The position numbers and the translations under genes were made by a program. The notes below the pieces were generated by a model. The model was not told where the DNA came from. It ran no database searches and worked only from the letters and a program-made list of their open reading frames with translations. Below, piece after piece: positions 16,291 to 23,538 of a stretch of DNA of 50,221 nt. Within the stretch, counting starts at the first letter, position 1, and every line of letters begins with the position of its first letter. The stretch is from Actinomycetospora sp. (lineage in GTDB: Bacteria > Actinomycetota > Actinomycetes > Mycobacteriales > Pseudonocardiaceae). The stretch spans positions 1 to 50,221 of the forward strand of contig JAQSWW010000019.1 of NCBI GenBank assembly GCA_029266415.1, in the 5' to 3' direction.

Positions 16291-16563
16291 CTACCGTCGG
16301 ACCTTGCTGCGTCTTCCGACGATCACGCGGTAGATCGCCAGCAGGATGAGCGAACCGATGATCCCGAGCACCCAGGTGCGCAGGTCGAAGAAGCCGCCGA
16401 GGTTGACGCCGAAGATCGCGCTGCCGAGGAAACCGCCGAGCAGCGAGCCGACGATGCCGATCAGCGTCGTGACGATGATCCCGCCCGGATCGTCGCCCGG
16501 CATGATGAGCTTGGCCAGGGCGCCGATGATGAGCCCCAGGATGATCCAGCTGATGATTCCCAT
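16291..16563 (-). CDS. GlsB/YeaQ/YmgE family small membrane protein
   Basis: A 90-residue membrane protein of the family misleadingly called transglycosylase-associated. Helices: MGIISWIILGLIIGALAKLI, GIIVTTLIGIVGSLLGGFLG, then LRTWVLGIIGSLILLAIYRV. The GIIVTTLIGIVGSLLGGFLG stretch is the family signature and a basic tail (RRSKVRR) ends it. ATG 16563 is preferred over the longer upstream start because GGAGG stands 7 nt before it. Members are often stress-induced; function is not established. Confidence 0.88.
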   Translation of the reverse strand: MGIISWIILGLIIGALAKLIMPGDDPGGIIVTTLIGIVGSLLGGFLGSAIFGVNLGGFFDLRTWVLGIIGSLILLAIYRVIVGRRSKVRR

Positions 16564-16671
16564 GTCCACGCCTCCGTAGGGTGCTGCGCGGGGCCCGCGC
16601 ACGCCCAACGTGCCCCACTCGGCGGCGCATCATACGTACGCACTGTCACGATTCCGGTGTCACTGCGGACG

Positions 16672-17628
16672 TCAGCCCGCGGCGCCGGCACCCATGACGT
16701 CGAGGCCGGACCCGGACCCGGACGTGATGTCGACGAGGTCGTAGACGCGCATCGACGCGGCCCGGCCCGCGGAGCACGTCAGCGGTGTGGGCGAAGCGAC
16801 CCAGCGCTCGCGGACGGCCACCGTCACGGTCCCGCGCTCCGGGCCGCCGTCGAGCGCGACCTCGGTGACGTCCCGCTCGCGCACCTCGGCGCCCAGCACG
16901 CGGAGTGCGTCCACGCCGTGCTCGTCGTAGGCCAGGCGGGCATGGTGCTGGGCGGCCTGGGCGGGCGCGGAGAGGCCCGAACGCCCGCGCACCCACGTCG
17001 TGTGGACCTCGCCGGCGGCGTAGCGGTCGACCACCGCGAGGGCCTCGGTGGCCGGCACGCGCCCGAGCACCAGGCCGTGGGGCAGCAGCACCACGTTGGC
17101 GGCGAACCGGTCGCCGCCGGTGTGCGTGGTCTCCCAGGTGCGGTCGGGGTACTCCATGGCGAGCGCGGCGGCCACCGGGCGCCCGCGCATCGCGCAGCAC
17201 GCGTCGTGGCGCCCGTGGGCGCACACGAGGTAGATCGGCTCGGACGACGGCGTGGTCACGGCCTCGACGTCGGCGAGCGCGGCGGGCAGCTCGTCGGGCG
17301 AGCTCACCCGTCCCCAGCGCACGGACTCGGCGCCGGGGGTGGTGTCCACGATCGCGAACCGCCCGTAGTCGGCCGGGCCCTCGCCGCGGGCGCGCGAGCG
17401 GCGGATCAGCTGGAACCGCGCGCCGCGGGCCCGGCAGAACGCGTCGACCGCGTCGACGACCTCGGGCGCGTAGCCCGCGCCGCCGAGCGCCTGGCGGCCC
17501 CACGGACCGGGGTGCTCGACCAGAAGCCAGCACCGCGCCGGCGGAGCGGTCGCCACGAACGGGTCGTCACGATCGCGGGCGGCCTCCGAGCAGCGGAACA
17601 TGGCGGCGCCCGGCTCCGACGTGGTCAT
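16672..17628 (-). CDS. Sucrase/ferredoxin-like family protein
   Basis: A 318-residue member of the Suc_Fer-like family (thioredoxin-fold ferredoxin related). Signature segments: CWLLVEHPGPWGRQAL, YLVCAHGRHDACCAMRGRPV (cysteines suited to a 2Fe-2S cluster), WETTHTGGDRFAANVVLLPH and VRERWVASPTPLTCSAG (a C-terminal cysteine). It is presumably a cytosolic redox or iron-sulfur protein; partners are unknown. ATG 17628 is chosen because TATGAC (17640-17635) sits 6 nt upstream and earlier codons are poor. An IdeR/DtxR-like box lies 51-69 bp upstream. It follows the JmjC gene on the same strand after a 66-nt gap. Confidence 0.85.
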   Translation of the reverse strand: MTTSEPGAAMFRCSEAARDRDDPFVATAPPARCWLLVEHPGPWGRQALGGAGYAPEVVDAVDAFCRARGARFQLIRRSRARGEGPADYGRFAIVDTTPGAESVRWGRVSSPDELPAALADVEAVTTPSSEPIYLVCAHGRHDACCAMRGRPVAAALAMEYPDRTWETTHTGGDRFAANVVLLPHGLVLGRVPATEALAVVDRYAAGEVHTTWVRGRSGLSAPAQAAQHHARLAYDEHGVDALRVLGAEVRERDVTEVALDGGPERGTVTVAVRERWVASPTPLTCSAGRAASMRVYDLVDITSGSGSGLDVMGAGAAG

Positions 17629-17678
17629 CACTCCGTCATACCCCGCTCGCGGGACGGTGGACACCCGCAGCGCCAAAC

Positions 17679-17697
17679 TGAGGTGAGGCTGACCTCA
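17679..17697 (-). promoter_or_regulatory. IdeR/DtxR-like iron box upstream of sucrase/ferredoxin-like gene
   Basis: TGAGGTGAGGCTGACCTCA (read on the plus strand) matches 15 of 19 positions of the IdeR consensus TTAGGTTAGGCTAACCTAA, and all differences keep the dyad symmetry. It overlaps the TGA stop of the JmjC gene and lies about 16 bp upstream of the predicted -35 of the next gene. The same dyad (ACTGAGGT/ACCTCAGT) could instead be a weak terminator hairpin. Confidence 0.5.
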
Positions 17698-19017
17698 GTC
17701 CGGCACCAGCACGCCCTCCCGGAGCAGCCGGCGGACCACGACGATGCCGTCGTCGGGGGCGAGGCCCGGCAGCTCCGCGGCGGTGGCGGGGTGGCCGTCG
17801 AGCAGCCGTGCGACCGCCTCCCGCGTCCCGGCGGGGAGCGTGATCGTGCGGTCGGGCAGTTCCAGGACGACCGGGGCGTCGGCGGCGGGTCCGGCGGGCC
17901 GCAGCCGGTGGTGCAGGCCCCGGCGCAGGCGGACCGTCGTGGACGCGTCGGCCGCGGTGGCCGCGGCGGCCTGGGCCAGCGGTGCCACGGTCTCCGGCCG
18001 GTTGCCGTGCCACACGCGGCGCCGAAGGCTCCGGGCGACGCGCTCGGGGCGCTGCGGGTCGGGCGCGGCGAGCGTCTGGGCCAGGCGCGCGGCGATGGCC
18101 TCGACGTGCGGCGCGAGCGCGGCGGGGTCCGAGGCGTCGATGCCCAGCGGCAGGGAGCCGCGCAGCTCGGGGTCGGTGGTCAGTGCGTCGAGCAGCGCGT
18201 CGACCACCGCCCAGCGGGTGAGGACGTGTACGCCGATCGTCAGGTGGGCGCTGACCTCGCCCTGCGCGGTCGCCGAGTGCAGGTAGCCGCGCGGCAGGTA
18301 GAGCGCGTCGCCGGGCTCGAGGACCTCGTCGATCAGCGGGTCCTCGGCGGCCCGGGCGGCGACGGCGTCGGCGTGGTCGTTCCAGGGCTGGGAGCGCAGC
18401 GGATCGGGGTGCACGGGAGCGTGCACGTGCCAGCGTTTGGTGCCGGCGATCTGCAGGACGAAGACGTCGTGCACGTCGTAGTGGGCCGAGAAGCCCTGCG
18501 ACGACGCCGGGGTGATGTAGGCGTTGGTCTGGACGGGGTGGCCCAGCTCCGCGGCGAGGTCGGTGACGAGGTCGGTGACCGGGCCCCAGGTGCGGTGCAC
18601 GCCCTGGAGCACGACGGTGTGGCCCTCGGCGAACAGGGCGGCGACGCGGTCGTCGCGCACCTGGTCGGACACCTCGGCGCCGACGCCGCCCTCGCCGGTG
18701 AAGTGGCGGGAGTCGACGACCGTGCCCTGCTTGGCGACGCGCAGGAAGGGCGTTCGCAGGCCGCGACGGCTCAGCAGCTCGTCGACGGCGGCGAGGTCGA
18801 ACACATCGCCGAAGGCCGCGGGGGCGTCGCCGTCCGCGTGCTTGGCGAGGTCCGCGGCGCGGGAGAGCCGCGCCTCGCGGCCCCACGTCGCGGCGGCGAA
18901 GTCGTCGAGGTCGCCGGCGACGAGGCGCCGCAGCGCCGGGCGGTCGTGTGCCCGCCCGGCCCCGCGGGCCCGGCCGCGATCCGGGGACCGGTCGGCCCCG
19001 GGGGTCACGGTCGTCAT
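17695..19017 (-). CDS. JmjC/cupin 2-oxoglutarate-Fe(II) oxygenase, ROX-like, next to repeat peptide
   Basis: A 440-residue Cupin_4/JmjC oxygenase. Iron ligands are visible as His179-x-Asp181 (SAHYDVHDVFVLQI) and His247 (YLPRGYLHSATA); Lys194 in AGTKRWHVHAP fits the 2-oxoglutarate contact of the ribosomal-oxygenase (ROX) type. A dimerisation region follows, and the C-terminal 70 residues (VVLELPDRTITLPAGTREAV to VRRLLREGVLVP) look like the winged-helix domain of ROX proteins. Known ROX enzymes hydroxylate Arg or His in ribosomal proteins. Here the start codon is 6 nt after the stop of an Asp-Gly-Gly repeat peptide gene, so that peptide is the likely substrate (inference). There is no signal peptide. 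Activity would need Fe(II), O2 and 2-oxoglutarate. Confidence 0.85.
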   Translation of the reverse strand: MTTVTPGADRSPDRGRARGAGRAHDRPALRRLVAGDLDDFAAATWGREARLSRAADLAKHADGDAPAAFGDVFDLAAVDELLSRRGLRTPFLRVAKQGTVVDSRHFTGEGGVGAEVSDQVRDDRVAALFAEGHTVVLQGVHRTWGPVTDLVTDLAAELGHPVQTNAYITPASSQGFSAHYDVHDVFVLQIAGTKRWHVHAPVHPDPLRSQPWNDHADAVAARAAEDPLIDEVLEPGDALYLPRGYLHSATAQGEVSAHLTIGVHVLTRWAVVDALLDALTTDPELRGSLPLGIDASDPAALAPHVEAIAARLAQTLAAPDPQRPERVARSLRRRVWHGNRPETVAPLAQAAAATAADASTTVRLRRGLHHRLRPAGPAADAPVVLELPDRTITLPAGTREAVARLLDGHPATAAELPGLAPDDGIVVVRRLLREGVLVPD

Positions 19018-19023
19018 CGCTGC

Positions 19024-19356
19024 TCAGGCACCGCCGTCGGCGCCGCCGTCGGAGCCGCCGCCACGGGCGCCACCGTCGGCCGGGCCGTGGCCGGCCGCAC
19101 CGTCGGCACCACCGTCAGCGCCACCGTCGGCACCACCGTCGGCACCACCGTCGGCACCACCGTCGGCACCGCCGTCGGCACCGCCGTCGGCCCCGCCACC
19201 GGCCGCGCCACCGTCGGCCGGGCCGTGGCCGGCGCCGCCGTCGGCACCGCCGTCGGAGCCCTGGCCGCTGGCTCCGCCGTCCGCCGGGCCGTGCCCGCCG
19301 CTGCCGCTCGTGGTCATGTCGTCGTCGTTCACGTCGGACTCCTCCGTCGTCGTCAC
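19024..19356 (-). CDS. Asp-Gly-Gly repeat peptide, putative substrate/precursor of the JmjC oxygenase
   Basis: A 110-residue low-complexity protein made almost only of Ala, Asp and Gly. After a short acidic head (MTTTEESDVNDDDMTTSGSG) it has three GHGPADGGA blocks separated by (GADG)n arrays, the longest with about eight ADGG units, and ends SDGGADGGA. It contains no cysteine, no aromatic residue and no hydrophobic segment. It is co-transcribed with the JmjC gene (6 nt gap). It looks like a multi-core precursor of a ribosomally made, hydroxylated peptide, or a repetitive metal-binding protein; I know no assigned function. An alternative start, GTG 19332, follows GGAGGAG at ideal spacing and gives 102 residues. 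Confidence 0.7.
   Translation of the reverse strand: MTTTEESDVNDDDMTTSGSGGHGPADGGASGQGSDGGADGGAGHGPADGGAAGGGADGGADGGADGGADGGADGGADGGADGGADGAAGHGPADGGARGGGSDGGADGGA
19100..19193 (-). repeat. 12-bp coding tandem repeat, (Ala-Asp-Gly-Gly)n
   Basis: Near-perfect copies of a 12-bp unit (plus strand GGCACCACCGTC or GGCACCGCCGTC) lie in frame within the repeat peptide gene. The unit-to-unit identity suggests recent expansion or contraction, so copy number may vary between strains. Confidence 0.8.
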
Positions 19357-19532
19357 TGATGTCGGGACCCGCCCGCGGGTCGCACGTGGTGGTCGGCGCC
19401 GCGGATCCCCGAAGGTGGGGTCGGCAGTGTCCTCCGCCGATGCCGCCAGCCGTACCCCGCTCGACGTGATCTCACGCCAACGGTGGCCGATGCCGTGGCC
19501 CCCGCGCGGCGGCGCTGGCAGGGTCTCGCGTC

Positions 19533-20303
19533 ATGACCCCGGAGGGAACCGTCGGCACGCTCGTGCTCCTGCGCCACGGCCAGAGCGACTGGAACGAGAA
19601 GAACCTGTTCACCGGGTGGGTGGACGTCGCGCTCTCGCCGAAGGGCGAGCAGGAGGCCCGCCGCGGCGGGGAGCTCATGGCCGAGGCCGGTCTGCTGCCG
19701 GACGTCCTGCACACCTCCCTGCTGCGCCGCGCCATCTCGACGGCCAACATCGCCCTCGACGTCTGCGACCGGCACTGGATCCCCGTGCGGCGCGACTGGC
19801 GGCTGAACGAGCGGCACTACGGCGCCCTCCAGGGCAAGGACAAGAAGCAGACGATGGAGGAGTACGGCGAGGAGCAGTTCCAGATCTGGCGTCGCTCCTA
19901 CGACACCCCGCCGCCGCCCATCGACCCCGACGACGAGTACGCCCAGACCGGCGACCCGCGCTACGCCGACCTCGGCGACGCCATGCCGCGCACCGAGTGC
20001 CTCGCCGACGTGCTCGAGCGGATGCTGCCGTACTGGCAGGAGTCCATCGTCCCGGACCTGCTCGCGGGGCGGACCGTGCTCGTCGGTGCCCACGGCAACT
20101 CGCTGCGCGCGCTGGTCAAGCACCTCGACGGCGTCGACGAGCAGACGATCCCCGGGCTGAACATCCCCACCGGGATCCCGCTGCGCTACGACCTCGAACC
20201 CGCCGGCGACGGCGAGCTGCGGCCCACCAACCCGGGCGGCACCTACCTCGACCCGGACGCCGCGCAGGACGCGATCGCGGCGGTGGCGAACCAGGGTCGC
20301 TGA
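19533..20303 (+). CDS. gpmA: 2,3-bisphosphoglycerate-dependent phosphoglycerate mutase
   Basis: A 256-residue dPGM of the histidine phosphatase superfamily, interconverting 3- and 2-phosphoglycerate in glycolysis and gluconeogenesis. The catalytic motif [20 protein letters not shown] contains the phosphorylated His, followed by [33 protein letters not shown] and the second catalytic His in [19 protein letters not shown]. Length is normal for the family. It stands upstream of senX3-regX3, as gpm1 does in M. tuberculosis (Rv0489-Rv0491). It diverges from the repeat peptide operon; the 176 nt between them hold no further gene. Confidence 0.97.
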   Translation: MTPEGTVGTLVLLRHGQSDWNEKNLFTGWVDVALSPKGEQEARRGGELMAEAGLLPDVLHTSLLRRAISTANIALDVCDRHWIPVRRDWRLNERHYGALQGKDKKQTMEEYGEEQFQIWRRSYDTPPPPIDPDDEYAQTGDPRYADLGDAMPRTECLADVLERMLPYWQESIVPDLLAGRTVLVGAHGNSLRALVKHLDGVDEQTIPGLNIPTGIPLRYDLEPAGDGELRPTNPGGTYLDPDAAQDAIAAVANQGR

Positions 20304-20356
20304 CCGTCGTGCGCCTCCGGCGCGGCAGCTCCGCTGCGCGGCGTGCCGCCTGGCGA

Positions 20357-20385
20357 GGTGAACGGGGGCCCAACATCGGGCCAAC
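20357..20385 (+). promoter_or_regulatory. PHO-box-like triple direct repeat upstream of senX3
   Basis: Three 7-bp units, GGTGAAC (20357), GCCCAAC (20368) and GGCCAAC (20379), are spaced exactly 11 bp apart; on the other strand they read GTTGGCC, GTTGGGC, GTTCACC. An 11-bp period of GTTCACC-like units is the known layout of PhoP PHO boxes, and RegX3 is a related OmpR-type regulator. The element lies about 60 bp before the predicted -10 box. Autoregulation by RegX3 is the likely role. Confidence 0.5.
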
Positions 20386-20445
20386 CCTTCCCCCGGACGC
20401 GTCGGACAGCTCACGCCGAGCAGGTCAGGGAGGTGTCCGCGGCCC

Positions 20446-20451
20446 TACCAT
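20446..20451 (+). promoter_or_regulatory. Predicted -10 box of senX3-regX3
   Basis: TACCAT, 8 nt before GTG 20460. This gives a 5' UTR close to zero (leaderless). No good -35 is evident, which would fit an activator-dependent promoter with the repeat units upstream. Confidence 0.45.
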
Positions 20452-20459
20452 CGACAGAT

Positions 20460-21737
20460 GTGACCGTCCCCGTGCTGGTGACCGTCGTCGTGGCCGTGCT
20501 GGCCGCGGCGCTCGGTGCCGTCGCCGGGTCCGGCGCCGTGCGGTGGCGCGCCCGCGACGAGGGCTCCCGGGAGCGTTCCCGCGGGCCGACGGTGGCCGAG
20601 CTGCTCGCGCGGCTGGTGCGCCGGTCGCAGTCGGGCATCGCGGTGGTCAACCGCTTCGGCGACGTGGTGCTGTCCAACGAGCGGGCCGAGGCCCTCGGCG
20701 CCGTGGTCGACGCCCGTCCGCACCCGCGCCTGGCCGCCGCGGCCGAGAAGGTCGCCGCGGGCGGCGAGCCCTGCGAGGTCGACCTGTCGCCCGCGTCGTT
20801 CCCGGCGGGCTCGACACCGCAGACCATCGTCGCGCACGTGCGGCCGCTCGGGGACGGGTTCGTGGTCGTCGACGCCACCGACACCTCGGCCGCCGTGCGC
20901 CTCGAGGCCGTGCGCCGCGACTTCGTCGCCAACGTGGGCCACGAGCTCAAGACGCCGGTGGGCGCCCTCGCCGTGCTCGCCGAGGCGGTGCTCGACGCCG
21001 ACGACCCCGAGGAGGTGGCGCACTTCGCCACCCGGATCCTCAACGAGTCCCACCGCCTCGGCGCGCTCGTCACCGAGCTCATCGCGCTGTCGCGGCTGCA
21101 GGGCGCCGACCGGCTGCCCGCGCTGGTGCGCGTCGACGTCGACGAGGTCCTCGCCGAGGCCCTCAACCGGGTCCGCGTGCCCGCCGAGGCGGCGGCGAGC
21201 GCCGGGGGCGACGACGCGGCGTCCTCACCCGGCGGGCGCTTCCTGCTCGACGCCCCCAGCGGTCTCGAGGTGGCGGGCGACCGCACCCTGCTCATCACCG
21301 CGCTGGCGAACCTGCTCGAGAACGCGGTGGCCTACTCGCCCGAGGGCACCCCGGTGTCGGTGCGCCGGCGCCGTCAGGGCGACCGCGTCGAGATCTCGGT
21401 GACCGACCGGGGCATCGGCATCGCCCCGGAGCACCAGCAGCGCGTCTTCGAGCGCTTCTTCCGCGTCGACCCCGCCCGCTCGCGCGCGACCGGCGGCACG
21501 GGGCTGGGGCTCGCGATCGTCAAGCACGTCGCGGCCAACCACGGCGGGGAGGTGCGGGTGTGGAGCGAGCCCGGGGTCGGGTCGACGTTCACGCTGCGCG
21601 TCCCGGCCGCCCCCGCCGACGAGCCCGACGCGCCCCTGCACGGCCTCGACGCCGACCTCGCGTTCAGCACCGCCCTCAGCACCGCGGGACCCGGCGCGGC
21701 CCCGGCGACACCGTCAGCCACCGGAGGTACCGCATGA
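20460..21737 (+). CDS. senX3: Sensor histidine kinase SenX3
   Basis: A 425-residue membrane-bound sensor kinase for phosphate limitation. One N-terminal helix (VPVLVTVVVAVLAAALGAVA) is followed by a PAS-like region (SGIAVVNRFGDVVLSNERAE). The DHp helix carries the phospho-accepting His161 in FVANVGHELKTPVGALAVLA. The ATPase domain has N-box NLLENAVAYSPEG, G1 DRGIGIAPEHQQRVFERFFR and G2 GGTGLGLAIVKHVAANHGG. Starting at GTG 20460 removes a long low-quality extension and places the membrane helix at the very N-terminus. The stop overlaps the regX3 ATG (ATGA), so the two are translationally coupled. Confidence 0.95.
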   Translation: MTVPVLVTVVVAVLAAALGAVAGSGAVRWRARDEGSRERSRGPTVAELLARLVRRSQSGIAVVNRFGDVVLSNERAEALGAVVDARPHPRLAAAAEKVAAGGEPCEVDLSPASFPAGSTPQTIVAHVRPLGDGFVVVDATDTSAAVRLEAVRRDFVANVGHELKTPVGALAVLAEAVLDADDPEEVAHFATRILNESHRLGALVTELIALSRLQGADRLPALVRVDVDEVLAEALNRVRVPAEAAASAGGDDAASSPGGRFLLDAPSGLEVAGDRTLLITALANLLENAVAYSPEGTPVSVRRRRQGDRVEISVTDRGIGIAPEHQQRVFERFFRVDPARSRATGGTGLGLAIVKHVAANHGGEVRVWSEPGVGSTFTLRVPAAPADEPDAPLHGLDADLAFSTALSTAGPGAAPATPSATGGTA

Positions 21738-22447
21738 CCCGCGTGCTCATCGTCGAGGACGAGGAGTCCTTCGCCGACCCGCTGGCGTACCTGCTGCGCA
21801 AGGAGGGCTTCGAGACCTCGGTCGCCGGCACCGGCGCCGCGGCCCTCGACGACTTCGAGCGCCACGGCGCGGACATCGTCCTGCTCGACCTCATGCTGCC
21901 GGGGATGAGCGGCACCGACGTGTGCAAGGCGCTGCGCCAGCGCTCCTCGGTCCCGGTGATCATGGTGACCGCCCGCGACGCGGAGATCGACAAGGTGGTC
22001 GGCCTGGAGCTGGGCGCCGACGACTACGTCACCAAGCCCTACTCGGCGCGCGAGCTGATCGCCCGCGTGCGCGCCGTGCTGCGTCGCGGCCAGGACAGCG
22101 AGGCCGACGGTGCCGCGCCCGGCGCCGGCGAGCGCCAGGTCCTCGAGGCCGGCCCGATCCGCATGGACGTCGACCGCCACGTCGTCTCGGTGGTCGGCGA
22201 CGCCGGGAGCACCGAGGTGCCGCTGCCGCTCAAGGAGTTCGACCTCCTCGAGTACCTCATGCGCAACGTCGGCCGCGTGCTCACCCGCGCCCAGCTCATC
22301 GACCGGGTGTGGGGCGCGGACTACGTCGGCGACACCAAGACCCTCGACGTCCACGTCAAGCGCCTGCGAGCCAAGCTGGAGCCCGAGCCCTCGGCCCCGC
22401 GCCACCTGGTCACCGTGCGGGGACTGGGCTACAAGCTCGACGCCTGA
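21734..22447 (+). CDS. regX3: OmpR-family response regulator RegX3
   Basis: A 237-residue response regulator. The receiver domain begins MTRVLIVEDEESFADPLAYL, has phospho-acceptor Asp52 in IVLLDLMLPG, Thr79 in IMVTARD and Lys101 in DDYVTKPYS. The C-terminal winged helix (PLPLKEFDLLEYLMRNVGRV, then TLDVHVKRLRAKLE and VRGLGYKLDA) is of OmpR/PhoB type. Phosphorylated by SenX3, it activates phosphate-starvation genes. A GGAGG 6 nt before the ATG lies within the senX3 tail. Between receiver and DNA-binding domain is a linker rich in Gly/Ala. Confidence 0.97.
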   Translation: MTRVLIVEDEESFADPLAYLLRKEGFETSVAGTGAAALDDFERHGADIVLLDLMLPGMSGTDVCKALRQRSSVPVIMVTARDAEIDKVVGLELGADDYVTKPYSARELIARVRAVLRRGQDSEADGAAPGAGERQVLEAGPIRMDVDRHVVSVVGDAGSTEVPLPLKEFDLLEYLMRNVGRVLTRAQLIDRVWGADYVGDTKTLDVHVKRLRAKLEPEPSAPRHLVTVRGLGYKLDA

Positions 22448-22540
22448 CGGTCGGGCCAGGCCGATCCGGCAGCCGACGCTCCTCCGTCGCGACGTCTACC
22501 GATCGTCGGCGCGCGGGAGCGGTCGGGCTAGACTGCGCGT

Positions 22541-23533
22541 GTGCGACTCGGTGTGCTCGACGTCGGATCGAACACCGTGCACCTGCTGGTGGTCGATGCC
22601 CATCGTGGTGGGCACCCGACGCCCACCCACTCCACCAAGACCGCCCTGCGGCTGGCCGAGCACGTCCGCGACGGCAGGCTCGACGACGAGGGCGCCGACG
22701 CGCTCGTCGCGGCCGTGACGCAGGCGCGGCTCCAGGCCCTCGAGCTGGGGTGCGAGGACCTGCTGGCGTTCGCGACGTCCGCGGTGCGCGACGCCTCCAA
22801 CGCCCCCGCCGTGCTCGAGCGGGTCCGCGACGAGTCCCAGGTCGACCTGCAGGTGCTCTCCGGGCCGGACGAGGCGGCGCTGACCTTCCTCGCCGTGCGG
22901 CGCTGGCTCGGCTGGTCCGCGGGCCACCTCATGGTCCTCGACATCGGCGGCGGCTCGCTGGAGATGGCGGTCGGGCGCGACGAGGCGCCGGTGCACGCGA
23001 TCTCGGTGCCGCTGGGCGCCGGGCGCCTGACGCGCGACTGGTTCACCACCGACCCGCCGCAGCGCCGCGAGCTCAAGGCGCTGGCGGAGTACGCCCACGA
23101 GGTGCTCGCGCCCGCGGCGACCACGCTGCTCGGCGAGGGCCAGCCCGACCGTGCCGTCGTCACCTCCAAGACGTTCCGGTCGCTCGCGCGCCTCACCGGC
23201 GCCGCGCCGCGCAGCGCCGGCCCGCGGGCGCGCCGCGTGCTCACCGCGACCGGCCTGCGCCAGATCGTCGCGTTCATCTCCCGCATGAGCTCCGCCGACC
23301 TCGCCGAGCTCGAAGGGGTCAGCGCGAGCCGCTCGCACCAGCTCGTCGCCGGGGCCGTCGTGGCCCACGAGGCGATGACCGCCCTGGGCCTGGAACAGGT
23401 CGAGGTGTGCCCCTGGGCACTGCGCGAGGGGATCATCCTCGGTCGCCTCGACCAGGTGCAGCCGAGCGGTGGGATGGCGTCGGTCGGCGGCCCCCTGGCG
23501 ACTGGACGACCGACACTGCGCGAGGCACGGTAG
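22541..23533 (+). CDS. Ppx/GppA family exopolyphosphatase
   Basis: A 330-residue ASKHA-fold phosphatase of the Ppx/GppA family that removes terminal phosphate from polyphosphate or acts on pppGpp. Visible: phosphate-1 motif MRLGVLDVGSNTVHLLVVDA, the catalytic-region AFATSAVRDASNA, and phosphate-2 motif LMVLDIGGGSLEMAVG. It is short for the family (no C-terminal HD domain), like the mycobacterial protein next to regX3. GTG 22541 follows TAGACT (22529-22534) by 6 nt, a leaderless-type promoter independent of senX3-regX3. The context fits phosphate storage. The next gene starts 5 nt after its stop. Confidence 0.92.
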   Translation: MRLGVLDVGSNTVHLLVVDAHRGGHPTPTHSTKTALRLAEHVRDGRLDDEGADALVAAVTQARLQALELGCEDLLAFATSAVRDASNAPAVLERVRDESQVDLQVLSGPDEAALTFLAVRRWLGWSAGHLMVLDIGGGSLEMAVGRDEAPVHAISVPLGAGRLTRDWFTTDPPQRRELKALAEYAHEVLAPAATTLLGEGQPDRAVVTSKTFRSLARLTGAAPRSAGPRARRVLTATGLRQIVAFISRMSSADLAELEGVSASRSHQLVAGAVVAHEAMTALGLEQVEVCPWALREGIILGRLDQVQPSGGMASVGGPLATGRPTLREAR

Positions 23534-23538
23534 GTGGC

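Noticed and set aside
16282-19359. A 1025-codon plus-strand open frame opposite the minus-strand block
   Set aside because: Antisense shadow of the GlsB, sucrase/ferredoxin, JmjC and repeat-peptide genes; composition is Val/Arg/Gly-rich without domains.
18524-22447. A 1307-codon plus-strand open frame crossing the JmjC, gpmA and senX3 genes
   Set aside because: Only its last 237 codons (regX3) are coding; the rest is a stop-poor shadow frame in GC-rich DNA, with Pro/Ser/Arg-rich noise antisense to or out of frame with real genes.
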